NCBI GenBank assembly: GCA_039707655.1
Contig: CM077674.1
Location: 241,043,904 to 241,107,903, forward strand
Origin: Elymus sibiricus
Lineage: Eukaryota > Streptophyta > Magnoliopsida > Poales > Poaceae
DNA length: 64,000 bases
Direction of reading: 5' to 3'
Shown: piece by piece, positions 1 through 10,769 of the stretch
How the letters are laid out: every line of letters begins with the position of its first letter
Numbering within the stretch: position 1 is the first letter of the stretch
Translations under genes and position numbers: made by a program
The notes under the pieces: model-generated
Seen by the model: only the letters and a program-made list of their open reading frames with translations
Told to the model about the DNA's origin: nothing
The model's database searches: none

Positions 1-193
1 TCACTTAACCAAAATGTAGAGTCTTGAAGCTTTGCCAATCTTTGTCCTTAGCATTTTGAGGGGTCCATGTCCATTAATCCTTGCCATGCCAATCATTGAT
101 CTTTTCTGAAATTTACTAGCAATAAGAATTAGATCAATGATATATATGTTGTTATTGATTACCAAAACCACCTGGGGATTAGTTGCACTTTCA
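1..193. mobile_element. Right end of an LTR-like element, truncated by the window
   Basis: The segment is AT-rich, non-coding and ends in GCACTTTCA, the same kind of terminus (CACTTTCA) as the copia LTRs at 6475 and 35258. It stops abruptly against GC-rich gene-like sequence at 194. The following GGCGG would be the target duplication, but its partner lies outside the window. I read this as the end of an LTR whose body lies to the left; it does not match element A's LTR. Family not recognised. Confidence 0.4.
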
Positions 194-442
194 GGCGGCG
201 ACCTTGAGCTTCATCTCCGAAGACAAGCTCTCCCGCAGAGCGTTCCCGCTCGCGGTCATGGTGGATGTGGTGCCAGGGAGGAGTATATGCTCTGGTGTGG
301 AGTTTAGCTGAGCGTCCGGGTGCGTCAATGAGTCACCGGAGTTCGTTCCTTGGGCGGCGAGCCTACTTAATGGCGGCATACGAACGGACGACATGAATGC
401 GGGCAGCTGGCGCCGGGGGGGGGGGTGGGACGGAACGCACAC
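194..442 (-). pseudogene. Gene-like 5' exon fragment cut by the element at 1-193
   Basis: On the minus strand an open frame runs from 442 down to the boundary at 194. A more plausible start is the ATG at 257-259, giving about 22 codons with the GC-rich third positions common in grass genes. The upstream part is GC-rich and C-run rich, like a 5' leader. The frame is cut at 193/194 by the LTR-like end, so any protein would be truncated there. I recognise no domain. It could be a chance frame in a GC-rich promoter. Confidence 0.22.
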
Positions 443-1098
443 GGGCGAGGGACGAGGGTTTTTTGTGGGCCAGGGTAGTCAGCTGCGGGCGTGGCAACGT
501 TGCAGATGCCCTTTGCTCACATGCGATCCCACATGTCAGTGACAAAGCAAGATGACCTACGTTCCCTTGGGTTAGAACCATGTTGGACCGACGGTCTGGG
601 GGTGCAACGTGAACGCGACAAGGGTGCTGTCAGTGCACCGCCTTTTCATTTCGAACTTGTAAACTGTAACACTTGTAGAGCGTAACACCGGAAGCATATA
701 TGAAGTTGGCACCTCACCTATAGCTAGCCTAGTATCCCACATGTACAATAGTTATTCATACTAGCATAAGTACCATTATAATAAGTGTACCACCCTTTCC
801 TTTTCAACTCGTGAAGCGTAACAGTTGATTAAGTTGCCGGACAATGTGTGTTGCATGTCTTTGTATGTATTTGAGGTGTGCTAATTGAGGTGTCCGGCTG
901 TTTGAAGGAATAATTGAGGTGTGCCCGGTCCGTGCCCGCATTTTGGGGTCCAACTTACCATGTTCGGGTTGTAGTAACTATACTATGTAAGTTGCTTGAA
1001 AAAATAGTTACCTAGGTCGGTTCTGTGAGCCGTCCAAATATAATCATGCGGCTTTGCTTCTTTCTCATTCCCCTCCAACCCTCTTCTCCATCGATCTT
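443..1098. other. Non-coding DNA with a promoter-like segment related to the 3.6-4.7 kb palindrome
   Basis: No credible gene. About 560-690 resembles 4500-4650 on the same strand and the inverse of 3660-3790. Shared words include GGTGCAACG, GCGACAAG and GTAACACTTG in the same order. The rest is unique-looking AT-rich sequence up to the solo LTR. Confidence 0.5.
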
Positions 1099-2492
1099 TG
1101 ATATCCCACAAGTATAGGGGATCGCGACAGTCTTCGAGGGTAGTATTTCACCCAAATTTATTGATGAGACACAAGGGGGGCCAAAGAATATTTGCGAGTA
1201 TTAGCAGTTGAGTTGTCAATTCAACCACACCTGGAGAACTAAATATCTGTAGCAAAGTGTTTAGTAGCACAGTAGTAACCGTAGCAATAGTAACAGAGAT
1301 AGTAACAGTAGCAGTTTTGTAGTGATTGTAACAGCAGCAGAAACGGTAGTAACTTAGCAAAGATCAATATGCGAAAAGCGTAGGCATTGGATTAGTGATG
1401 GATAATTATGTTGGATGACATTCATCATGTAATAGTCACAACCTAGAGTGACACACAATAACTCCAATTCATCAATGTAATGTAGGCATGTATTCCGTAT
1501 ATAGTCATACGTGCTTATAGTAAGAACTTGCATGCCATCTTTTGTCCTACCCTCCCGTGGCAGCAGGGTCCATAAGGAAACTAAGGGATATTAAGGCCTC
1601 CTTTTAATAGAGAACCGGAACAAAGCATTAACACATGGTGGATACATGAACTTTTCGAATTACAGTCATCCCCGGAGAATATCCCAAACAATTGTCACTA
1701 TGGGGTCTACGGATCAGAACAATAACAAGTGCATATAACTAGCAGATAGAATAAAGAACTCAAATATATTCATGAAAACATAGAGGGTTCAGATCTGAAA
1801 TCATGGCACTCGGGCCCTAGTGACGAGCATTAAGCATAGCAAAGTCATAGCAACATCAATCTCAGAACATAGTGGATACTAGGGATCAAGCCCTAACAAA
1901 TTGACTCGATTACATGAAAAATCTCATCCAACCCATCACCGTCCAGCAAGTCTATAGAGAAATTACTCACACCCGGTGGTGAGCATCATGAAATTGGTGA
2001 TGGAGGATGGTTGATGATGATGATGACGACGAATCCCCCACTCCGGAGCCCCAAACGGACTCCAGATCAGCCCTCCCAACGAAGAACATGAGGTGGCGGC
2101 GGCTCCGTATCGTAAAACGTGATAAAACTTCTTCTCTTATTTTTTCTCGGGGAAACCGAATTTATAGCGTTGGAATTAGGTTAGGCGGAGCCATGTGGGC
2201 CCCACAAGGCATCAGGGCATGCCCTGGGGGGTAGGCGTGCCTTGTTGCCTTGTGGGCAACTGGTGGCCCCCCTCCAGTGTATCTTCGTTCCAGTATTTTT
2301 TATTTATTCCATAAAAAATCTCCAAAAAGTTTCGTCCAATTTTGAGAACTTTTATTTCTGCACAAAAACAACACCATGGTAGTTCTGCTGAAAAGAACGT
2401 CAGTCCGGGTTAGTTTCATTCAAATCATGCAAATTAGAGTCCAAAACAAGAGCAAAAGTGTTTGGAAGAGTAGATACGACGGAGACGTATCA
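1099..2492 (-). mobile_element. Solo LTR, TGATACGTCTCC-type gypsy family, reversed
   Basis: Read on the minus strand the unit starts TGATACGTCTCCGTCGT and ends GTGGGATATCA, with the TG...CA ends of an LTR. It matches 37355-38757 over its whole length. No internal region, primer site or coding sequence is attached, so it is a solo LTR left by LTR-LTR recombination. The flanks are ATCTT (1094-1098) and ATCAT (2493-2497), a target duplication with one mismatch. A TATA box (TATAAATTC on the minus strand) lies at 2158-2166. Sabrina/WHAM-type family naming is from memory. Confidence 0.85.
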
Positions 2493-3574
2493 ATCATGCA
2501 TGCCGCCCTCCGATCGACTCCATCCTCCCGCATTCCTCATCTGAACATTCCGCCGAGTGTCATTCACATGTCGGCCTAGACCCTGTATTTATGTTATAGT
2601 TCAACGGTGTGCCAGTTTGTCCAAAGTTGTATGTCCGGCATGCATACATACAAACAGTTTGTTTAAAGTTTCGCGTTGCCTCGACTACATGTCGCTCCCC
2701 ATCTTAGTACTGACAACCCCTTCGGTTCATGACCCGACACATCTTGATGAGATAGATAAATGTTGAGATATCGAGTGTGTGTCGTGCAAGGAAATAAAGG
2801 TTTGGTGTGTGTCTGTGATAGAAATGATCCCGTGGGGTGGAGAGAGGGGGGGTGTTTGTGTGTGCGCTAGTCGGTCATGTACCCTCTAGCTGTAGACCAA
2901 TTGAAAGAGGACTAGGGTGGGTCCAGAGATCGATCGATCGAACGATCTAGAGAGGGGCGGAGAGAAAGATGAATGTATGCTTAAAAAAGATAGATGAAAG
3001 GCTTGGTTACAATTAATGCATGCTAGAGTGACCTAGGCGCGTGTCAAAGAGCGACCTAACAAGCGAGATACAATCCCGATACCTCGAGAGGTCGATCATG
3101 TGTGACATGCACAAAGAGGAAGAGAGGAGGTATGTGTGTGTGCGAGAGAGAGAGAGAGAGACCCTGAGATGAAACCGAGAGAGATCGAGTGGGTGTGTAA
3201 TACAGAGAGAGCATGCGTCAAAGAAAAAAATGTGACAACACTCTATGTTGGGTGTGTGAGACACATTATGCATAAGAAGACACTTGGTACTTGAATCCAA
3301 CCTAAAAAAAATTCAAATATTAGAATTCAACCTAAAGTGGATTCAAATAATTGAACCGGTGATCATAGCATTTGCAAACCATATGTAAAGGGCATTCAAT
3401 CTTCATTTCGCATTTCAACGTACAATATACTATGTACAAGCACGTACATAGATTTGTATTCAAACAGAAAATGGTTTCCAATTTGTATTCAAACACGTGA
3501 ATGCTTGTTCTCGCGCATGCTCTTGCTAGTAGGATTTCGCCACGTCTAGCCAGACCAATAGCAGTAGGGATTTG
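2493..3574. other. Non-coding DNA, no gene seen
   Basis: Only short frames broken by stops are present. It contains a TG/GA microsatellite (3132-3161) and small direct repeats such as ATTTGTATTCAAACA (about 3452 and 3482) and ATTCAACCTAAA. I see no known element ends. Confidence 0.5.
3132..3161. repeat. Compound TG/GA microsatellite
   Basis: A run of TG dinucleotides (3132-3142) is followed by GA dinucleotides (3144-3161). Confidence 0.9.
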
Positions 3575-4710
3575 TTTTTTTGAGATGCTGTAGGTGGGAT
3601 TTGTATCGATGGATTGCTCGAAGCAGCAGAACCAAGTGTTACGTACACAATAGGAGTACTCGAAGTATGGAAGTTCAAAAGGAATGGATGGTGTACATCA
3701 CTCTTGTCACGTTCGCGTTGCACCCCGACACAGTCGATCCGGCACATCGGTCACCGAATGGAACACGCTTCGTCTTGCATTTTTGCTCGCTTGTGGGACC
3801 GCTGTTGAGAGCAAACCGACGGTAGGCAAACTTTCCCCCTCCCTCTCCCCCTCCCCCGCCCGCGTCGGCTAAATTTAGAAGAGAGAGATGAGTGATGTAA
3901 AAAAACACACTAGAAGAGAGAGACAAGGAGGGAGAGATTGTGGCACAGATTCCAAGAAATTTTTTGAGAGTGTGAGGTGGGCCATGTGTTAATAAAGTAG
4001 GAGCACTCCATACTCTACTGCAGATGCCCCCGTCCTGGTTTTTTGGCCCCCTTCGTATTTTGTGTCAAATTTTGACCTTAGATTTAACTAAAATAATATT
4101 AATGCATGTCACCAAAAATAATATCTTTAGAAACTATGTTCAAATACGAATAGAACGATATAATTTTTGATGAAATGCATTAATATCTTATTAGTTAAAA
4201 TTATGGTCAAAATTTGGCATGAAAAACAAAGGGGACCAAAAAACCAGGACGGAGGCATCTGCAGTAGAGTATGGAGTGCTCTTACTTTATTAACACATGG
4301 CCCACCTCACACTCTCAACAAATTTCTTGGAATCCGTGCTACAATCTCTCCCTCCTCGTCTTTCTCTTCTAGTGTCTTTTTTTGACATCCCTCCTCTCTC
4401 TCTTCTAAATTCAGCCGATGCGGGCGGGGGGAGGGGAGAGGGAGGGGGAAAGTTTGCCTACCGTCAGTTTGCTCTCAACTGCGGTCCCACAAGCGAGCGA
4501 AAACGCAAGACGAAGCGCGTTCCATTCGGTGAGCGATGTGCCGGACCGACCGTGTCGGGGTGCAACGCGAATGCGACAAGAGTGATGTACACCGTCCGTT
4601 CCTTTTGAACTTCCATACTTCGAGTACTCCTATTGCGTACGTAACACTTGGTTTTGCTGCTTCGAGCAATCCATCGATACAAATCCCACTTATAACATCT
4701 AAAAAATAAA
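3575..4710. repeat. Large palindrome (inverted repeat) centred on a MITE
   Basis: The left arm 3575-4025 is the reverse complement of the right arm 4257-4710 with scattered mismatches and small indels. Paired landmarks include GTGGGATTTGTATCGATGGA against TCCATCGATACAAATCCCAC, the CT-rich/AG-rich tract at 3832-3868 against 4412-4452, and CTCTACTGCAGATGCC against GGCATCTGCAGTAGAG. The 231-bp centre is itself a foldback MITE. A weaker match may extend to about 3540 and 4765. Transcription across it would give a hairpin RNA of about 0.5 kb per arm. It may be an inverted duplication of flanking DNA or a composite foldback transposon. Confidence 0.85.
4026..4256. mobile_element. Stowaway-type MITE
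   Basis: The terminal inverted repeats are GCCCCCGTCCTGG at 4026-4038 and CCAGGACGGAGGC at 4244-4256. The interior is AT-rich and also self-complementary, for example GTCAAATTTTGACC against GGTCAAAATTTGGC. The CCGTCCTGG end and interior match my memory of Triticeae Tc1/Mariner-type Stowaway MITEs. It is non-coding and would need a transposase in trans. The TA duplication is not clear because the outer palindrome continues directly. Confidence 0.7.
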
Positions 4711-5012
4711 ATCCCACAGACCGACCGGTGGGGAGGTCCAGACGTCTGCCACGTCAAACTTCAAAACTTTGGTCCCATCCCACCCCACAACTCTCCAGGC
4801 TCCAGCCGTCCGGCTTTGCAAACTCCGCACAGTCAAAACCAATTGACCGGCCGTCATCGATACCACTATTCACACCGGAACCTTCGCTGCTCGGCCCATG
4901 ACAGCTACTTGCTGGCCGGTTACCACTGCCCCAAAACCACACCTCCCAGCCCATTCTCCCACCTTTTGATCCCCTTGCCCGCATCAGCCGTCCCCTAGTT
5001 CGCCGGATATCC
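4711..5012 (+). promoter_or_regulatory. Possible promoter and leader of the gene-like fragment at 5013
   Basis: This is a C-rich stretch between the palindrome and an ATG in the favourable context ATCCATGG. It contains many CCCA/CCAC tracts, a TGCCACGTCA motif near 4748 and no clear TATA box. No transposon ends are seen here. Promoter status is an inference. Confidence 0.25.
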
Positions 5013-5166
5013 ATGGTGCGCAGCAAGATCATGTGCTACAAGATGTTGACGCTGGAGCGCCGCGCGGAAATCGTGGCGACGGTAGGCGCCACAGACCTCC
5101 GTTCCCAAGCTCGCTTTGCGGCGGGCCAATCTCCGAGTCCTCTGGAGCCGAGCTCCGAGGAGGAAG
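5013..5166 (+). pseudogene. Gene-like 5' coding fragment, interrupted by element A
   Basis: An open frame starts at ATG 5013 and reads about 51 codons. It begins MVRSKIMCYK, has an Arg/Ala-rich middle and ends in an acidic SSEEE stretch, where element A entered (TSD GGAAG at 5162-5166). The sequence resumes at 35264. Joined directly, the downstream acidic/Ala-rich frame is shifted, so either an indel occurred or an intron border was close. GC-rich codon use is unlike the retrotransposons. I do not recognise the family; it could be a host gene piece or part of another transposon. Confidence 0.35.
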
Positions 5167-6475
5167 TGTAAGTGCATCTAGTGCCACCCCTTGTTGGTTT
5201 TGGAGTACGGAAGACAAACTTGGTTGTGGGACTAATGTGTTTGTGAGATTCACAGGAGAACACAGGTAGAAGTCCCTATTGATTCGGTTTACCCATCGAA
5301 GATGACCCCTAAAAATGTATGAAGACATTGAATACAATGGTGGTTCACGAAGACATTCGTGTTGAAGATAATGGCTCACGAAGACATTCACTTGAAGCAA
5401 ATGGAACGCGAAGACTTAGTCTTTTGGTAGTTTCATTTTCTGCTTTCTTGAGTCATAGGAACCACCGTACTGCTAAGTGGGGTCGAGGTAAACAAAGTCA
5501 GAAACTGACGTGATGCTCAACCCAAATCCTATGTCTTCGAGCGAAGGCAAATGAGAGAAAACCTCTTCCAGAGTTGGTTGAGTCAGCTTTGCTTGGAGCC
5601 CAAGTAAAGTTGCCGCGTGTGTTGGGATCCGACCGTTGGACACGTGTCAGCTTCCCTATGACCCAAGGTCATTTCGGACATATCATGTCGGGTTGCCTCC
5701 TGGCTATAAATAGCCACCCCCTACCACCATAAATTGGTGGCTGCTCCGAGTTAGTGCACGGCTTTTGTCATTTGAGAGCAACCCACCTCGAAGCCTTTGA
5801 GAGAGAATTCTTGCGAGGACAAAACCCAAAACACCCAGAGCCCAAAGTGATTAAGCATCACTGAAGACATTCTGTTCTGAGTGAACCGAAGACTTGTTAC
5901 ACTTGAAGACTGTGACCTTCCAGCCGGTTAGGCGTCACGTTCTGAGCATCCAAGAGTCATTGTGGATTGCCGGTGAACGAAGTCTGTGAAGGTTTGGAAG
6001 TCTACCTTGAAGACTTACCAGAGTGATTGGGCGAGATCTGCGGGTCTTAGCTCAAGGGGAATAAGGTGAAGACATGGTCTTCTGAGTTCAATCTCAGCCT
6101 CCCTAACCAGACGTACAACTATCACAGCAGTTGGAACTGGTCAAACAAATCACTGTCTTCCCCAAGCCACTAGTTCTATCCTTTCACTTCCTTACTTATT
6201 GTTTTGAACTGTGAAGCCTTTGCATGCTTGTCTGTGTTTGAAGATTTTCCCTGAAGCCATTCATCTGTTTACTCATTTATCTTCATGCTTCTTGTGTTTA
6301 TGTTCAACGCATGCTTGTATGTATGATGTCTATGCTTGTCATATCTGTTCATCTTATTGACAGGCTTTGCTAGTTCTCATCTTGCTTCCGCTTACTTCGA
6401 AGACATTGCCTGTTTTCGAAGCCTTTCATAAAAATCGCCTATTCACCCCCCTCTAGTCGATAACTAGCACTTTCA
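5167..6475 (+). repeat. 5' LTR of element A
   Basis: It starts TGTAAGTGCATC and ends GCACTTTCA directly before the primer site. U3 holds three roughly 30-bp repeats around GAAGAC (5342-5419). A TATA box lies at 5705. The same 1309-bp unit recurs at 33950 and, reversed, at 49871. Confidence 0.95.
5705..5712 (+). promoter_or_regulatory. TATA box of element A 5' LTR
   Basis: TATAAATA in the context GGCTATAAATAGCC. It is conserved at 34488-34495 in the 3' LTR and mutated to AATAAATA in the A-prime LTR. Transcription of the element would start about 30 bp downstream. Confidence 0.75.
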
Positions 6476-6477
6476 AT

Positions 6478-6489
6478 TGGTATCAGAGC
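6478..6489 (+). other. Primer binding site, initiator Met tRNA (element A)
   Basis: TGGTATCAGAGC lies two bases after the LTR. It is complementary to the 3' end of plant initiator methionine tRNA, which primes minus-strand synthesis. Confidence 0.95.
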
Positions 6490-6541
6490 AAGGTGCTTCC
6501 TTGTTCTGTGTGATTCAGTTTAATCACCTGGAGTTTTAGCT

Positions 6542-9024
6542 ATGTTGACTGCAGGGATAATCAAGGTTTCCGCTGCGTGCCCCGTCTTCGATGGCACTGA
6601 CTATCCCTACTGGAAGAATAAGATGCGAATGCATCTTGAAGCCATTGACAACGACATCTGGTATGTCATCAAGACTGGTGTTCCCAAGGTCGGTGAAGGC
6701 ATCACCGCTGCTAATGTGAAGAGGTTCGCGCAACTGGACTCGACCGCCAAGAACATCATCTGTGGTCATCTGACCAAAGGACAGTATGGTCGTGTGAGTG
6801 CACTGGAGTCTGCGAAGCTAGTCTGGGACTGGCTCTCCAAGGCCAACGAGGGCGTCTCATCTCAACGAGACTCCCGAATCGATGTACTTCGCAATCTCTT
6901 CAACCGCTTCAAGAGACTCGAGAATGAAAATGTTCAGCTCACCTTCGATCGTCTCACTGATATCACCAATGAGCTTCATGCTCTAGGCGCCACTGACATC
7001 ACCAAGCATGAAGTTGTGAAGAAGCTATTGAGGTCTCTTGACAGTTCGTTTGACACCTTATCTCTGATGATTCAAAAGCGACCATATTTCAAGCAATTGG
7101 ATCCTGCCGATATACTTGAGAGGCTCAATACACATGAGTTCCAGCTATCTGAGAAGAGAGATATCTATGGTCCTAGCTATGGACGTTCTCACGCTTTAAA
7201 AGCCAAGGCTGTATCTTCATCTGAAGACTCTGACAACTATTCCGATGGTGCTGAAGACATTGGCAGAGAGCTTGCAATGCTTGTGAAGAAGTTCACCAAG
7301 AAGAACCGTTTTGGAAAGTCTTCAAAGTATGATTCCAAGAAGGCTGAGGCTTCCACTCATGACTACAAGAAGAGAACTTGCCACAAATGCAAGAAATCAG
7401 GTCACTACATTGCTGATTGTCCTCAATGGGAAAAGGAATCAAAGAAGAAGAAGAACAAGGACTATGACTCTGATGATAAGAAGAAGAACACCCAAAGTCT
7501 TAATCGCACAAAAGAAGTTCCTTCAGCAAAGCTCGTGCATTCATCGGCAAGGAAATGGATTCAGAGGAGGAGTCTGCTTCAGAGGAGGTGGTGGAGGAGT
7601 CAGAGGAGGAGTCAGACTCAGGCGTGGCAAGCCTGGCTTTGGCTTCAGCATTCATCGCTAAGTCCATCTTCAGCACTGAAGACAATGGTCTCGTCACCGA
7701 CACTAAGGACGACGACTCTGCTCCTGCCTACTGCTTCATGGCAAGAGGCGCTAAGGTAATGTCCCGCGCTGCCTACTTTGAAACCTCAAGTGAAGATGAC
7801 TCTGAATGTGAATCCAAACCTAGCTATAAGACAATTGCTAAAATTACAACTGAGCAACAAACTGCTATGGAAAAAATTCAAAAATTGCTAGACAAAAGCA
7901 ATGATCTGTTGGACGACGAAATGAATCAAAGCCAATCCTTAATTGAAGACATAAAAAATCTTCAAGTTAAGTATGACGAGCTCCTAAGTCATCATGATAC
8001 CCTCGCAGCTGATCATGAAAAGCTCTCCTATGAATATCTTCAAAGGAAGCAAGAGCTTGAGAAGCTGAGATCGTCTCATGATGATCTTTGAACAAAAAAT
8101 GATTCACTACTCGCTCAACAGATCAGTACCGCTCAGGATGAATTTGTGCCACCTTGCTTGAAATGCCTTGAGTGTGATAACTCTAATTCTTCTGCTGAAT
8201 GTTCCACTGTTTCTGAATCTACAATATCTTCAACTGTTGATGTGGCCACTAACCCCTCATCTGAGGAAGCCACTGCTCTTACTGATGAGAATGCCAGGTT
8301 GAAGACATTGCTTGAGACAGGCATGTATAAGAGTCTCAAAGGGCATCAGACTCTTTGTGATGTCCTCAAGAAACAGATCCTGAACAGGAACCCTAGGAAA
8401 GAGGGCATTGGTTTCAAGAGAAACATAAATGTTGATGGTACATATTGGAAACCTGAGCAGTACCCCAAAACCACTTGGGTTGCTGCAATAGGCCCCCCAG
8501 TAGACCCATCCACATTATCTGGCTATACCTATGCTAACCCCATCATCATTGATGAGTCCTTTGACTCAAACTATAAATTGTTCAAAAACCAGAATGGCGA
8601 AGTGTTTGCCAGGTTTATTGGAACTAACTACAGGAATGGACCTCCTATGAAGAAGATCTGGGTTCCCAAAAGTCTTCTGGAAAGTCTTCCCGTGAATGTC
8701 ATCATGACACCACCCGGGAAGAAGACAAACCCCAGGGCAAAAGCTTCATATGGACCAAAGTCTTCATACAGACAAATACCCCCCTATGGTCGCCCTAATG
8801 CCAATGTTTTGCAGGGTTACAATGATCAGACTCATGAATATGAGAGACGTTCCTCAAACCATTATGTTCACAAATCAAAGAATTTCTCTGCTTATTCATT
8901 TGAGTACTCTAACCCCCCTGTGAAGCTATTTGCTAGGGCTTCAAAGCCAAAGTTCTCAGATGCTGCACTTAGAATCATTGCTTCTAAGCCACCCCTTCAG
9001 ATTTGGGTGGTTAAGAAGAACTGA
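6542..9024 (+). pseudogene. gag: Element A gag (capsid/nucleocapsid), broken
   Basis: The ATG at 6542 opens a copia-type gag. The N-terminal capsid region (about residues 10-215, UBN2-like, with a PYWKNKMRMHLEAID motif) is followed by a CCHC zinc knuckle CHKCKKSGHYIADC near residue 280. Then come Lys- and acidic-rich linkers, a Glu/Gln-rich coiled-coil stretch and a Tyr/Lys/Pro-rich tail ending VVKKN. It would package the RNA into cytoplasmic particles. The frame shifts near 7490-7540 (the acidic frame continues from 7555). A TGA at 8089-8091 breaks it. A final stop at 9022-9024 is at the same place in A-prime, though TGA here and TAA there. The long tail after the knuckle fits SIRE-type gag. 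Confidence 0.88.
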
Positions 9025-9691
9025 TCTTTCTTGCAGGGTCAGGTCTCCAGCCGAAAAGCATTGGGTTCTGAAGACAATGCTGGGGACCTAAAAAATCTTG
9101 TTGGACGCAAGATAAAATGTCCAAATGGTCTTTCCATTTATTTCGTCCATGGATTTCTTGATGATCATCCTACTATATCCTCCAAGAAACTTATATTCTC
9201 TGAAAGTCTTCATCATCAAATGTTTGCACTTCACAATTGTCTTGGTGAAGCCTATCCTACTAACTGCTCTGTAGGGTACACTTTCGAAAGCTACTGAATG
9301 GATCCTGGACAGTGGTTGTACCAACCATATGACTGGTGACCGAAGCTTACTCATGGACTCTACACTTTGTCCATCTACTCAAAAGCACATTACTTTTGCT
9401 GATATTGGGGAAAGCAAGGTATTGGGTCTAGGTAGGGTTGCAATCTCAAAGGATCGGCACATGGATAAAGTGATGCTTGTCGAATCCCTTGGATTCAACC
9501 TTGTGTCCGTCTCAATGCTTTGTGATCTTGATATGATTGTCATCTTTGGCAAATTTTGCTGTCTTGTGCTTATGGCTTCTGACAAAACTCAAGTCTTCGA
9601 AGGTTATCGAAGCGGTGACTTGTATGTGGTATATTTCTCCATAGGACCACAGCTTGCCACATGTCTTCTAGCAAAAGCTTCAGAATGCTAG
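9025..9691 (+). pseudogene. pro: Element A gag-pro linker and aspartic protease
   Basis: After the gag stop, TCTTTCTTGCAG (9025-9036) looks like a 3' splice site. The gag frame then stays open to TGA at 9295-9297. The protease is in the +1 frame from 9275 and carries the active-site motif WILDSGCTNHMTGD (D-S-G) at about 9299-9340, followed by the ITFAD, VLGLGRV and LVSVSMLCD blocks of copia proteases. It would cleave the Gag-Pol polyprotein inside the particle. A TAG at 9689-9691 falls just before the integrase zinc-binding region. The frame change is shared with A-prime at identical spacing. Confidence 0.85.
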
Positions 9692-10769
9692 CTTTGGCAT
9701 CAACGGCTAGGGCATGCTGGCATGAGGAACTTGCACACCCTTGTGAAGAAGAAGCACATCATTGGGATCGAGGGCATCAAGTTCAAGAAGGATCACCTAT
9801 GTGGAGCCTGTGAAGCTGGGAAGATGACTAGGGTGAAACACCCCTCGAAGACAATCATGATGACCACTCGTCCCTTCAAGCTGCTACACATGGACTTAGT
9901 TGGCCCTACTCATTACTCCACTCTTACTACTTCTGCACATCTATATGGCTTCGTGATTGTTGATGATTATTCTCGATATACTTGGGTGCACATAATCCTG
10001 TATAAGAATGAAGTGCAGGATGTCTTCAGGCGGTTTGCCAACCGGGCCATGACCAACTATGGCGTCAAGATCAAGCACATCAGGAGTGACAATGGCACCG
10101 AGTTCAAGAACACTGGGCTCGACACCTATCTTGACGTTCTTGGTATCACTCATGAGTTATCAGCTCCATACACTCCACAGCAGAATGGCGTCGTGGAGCG
10201 CAAGAACAGAACTCTCATTGAGATGGCTCGCACTATGCTTGACGAATACATGGCCTGAAGCCATTGATACTGCATGCCATATCATAAATAGAGTATATCT
10301 TCACAAGTTCTTCAAGAAGACATCTTATGAACTTATCACTAGTAAGAAGCCAAATGTAAGTTATTTCAAAGTATTTGGTGCTAGGTGTTGGATACGGGAT
10401 CCGCATCACACTTCCAAATTTGCACCGAAAGCACATGAGGGTTTTATGCTTGGCTATGGAAAGGATTCGCACACCTACAGAGTCTTCAACCTCTTTCACC
10501 ACAAAGTGGTTGAAACTGTAGATGTGCGGTTCGATGAGACTAACGGCTCGCAAAGAGAGCACCTGCCACATATGATAGATGAACTCCCTCCTAGTGAATC
10601 CATCAAGCTAATGGGTACTGGAGACATAATACCCACTGAGGAACTAGGAGCTGAAGAGGTTGTGATACCTGCTCCTGTCCAGCGTGAAGACAATAATCAG
10701 ACTGAAGATAATGCTGAGCCTGAAGACAATGCTCAGCAACAGCAAAGTCTTCGCCCTATACATCCTTGA
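9692..10769 (+). pseudogene. int: Element A integrase, broken
   Basis: The HHCC zinc-binding region reads LWHQRLGHAGM ... HLCGACEAGK. The catalytic core shows D (LLHMDLVGP), D (IRSDNGTEFKN) and E (NGVVERKNRTL), the DDE triad that inserts cDNA into the genome. Against A-prime, A lost 17 bp near 10246 (GAATACATGGCC), shifting the frame. The C-terminal part continues at about 10250-10769 with GARCWIRDP and the HKVVETVDVRFDE block. An acidic EDN repeat linker follows, and a TGA at 10767-10769 sits before the RT region. About 9692-10256 is a continuous core frame. Confidence 0.88.

Noticed and set aside
3013..3300. Minus-strand 95-codon frame as a gene
   Set aside because: It spans the TG/GA microsatellite, is Ser/Leu/His-rich low complexity and shows no domain.
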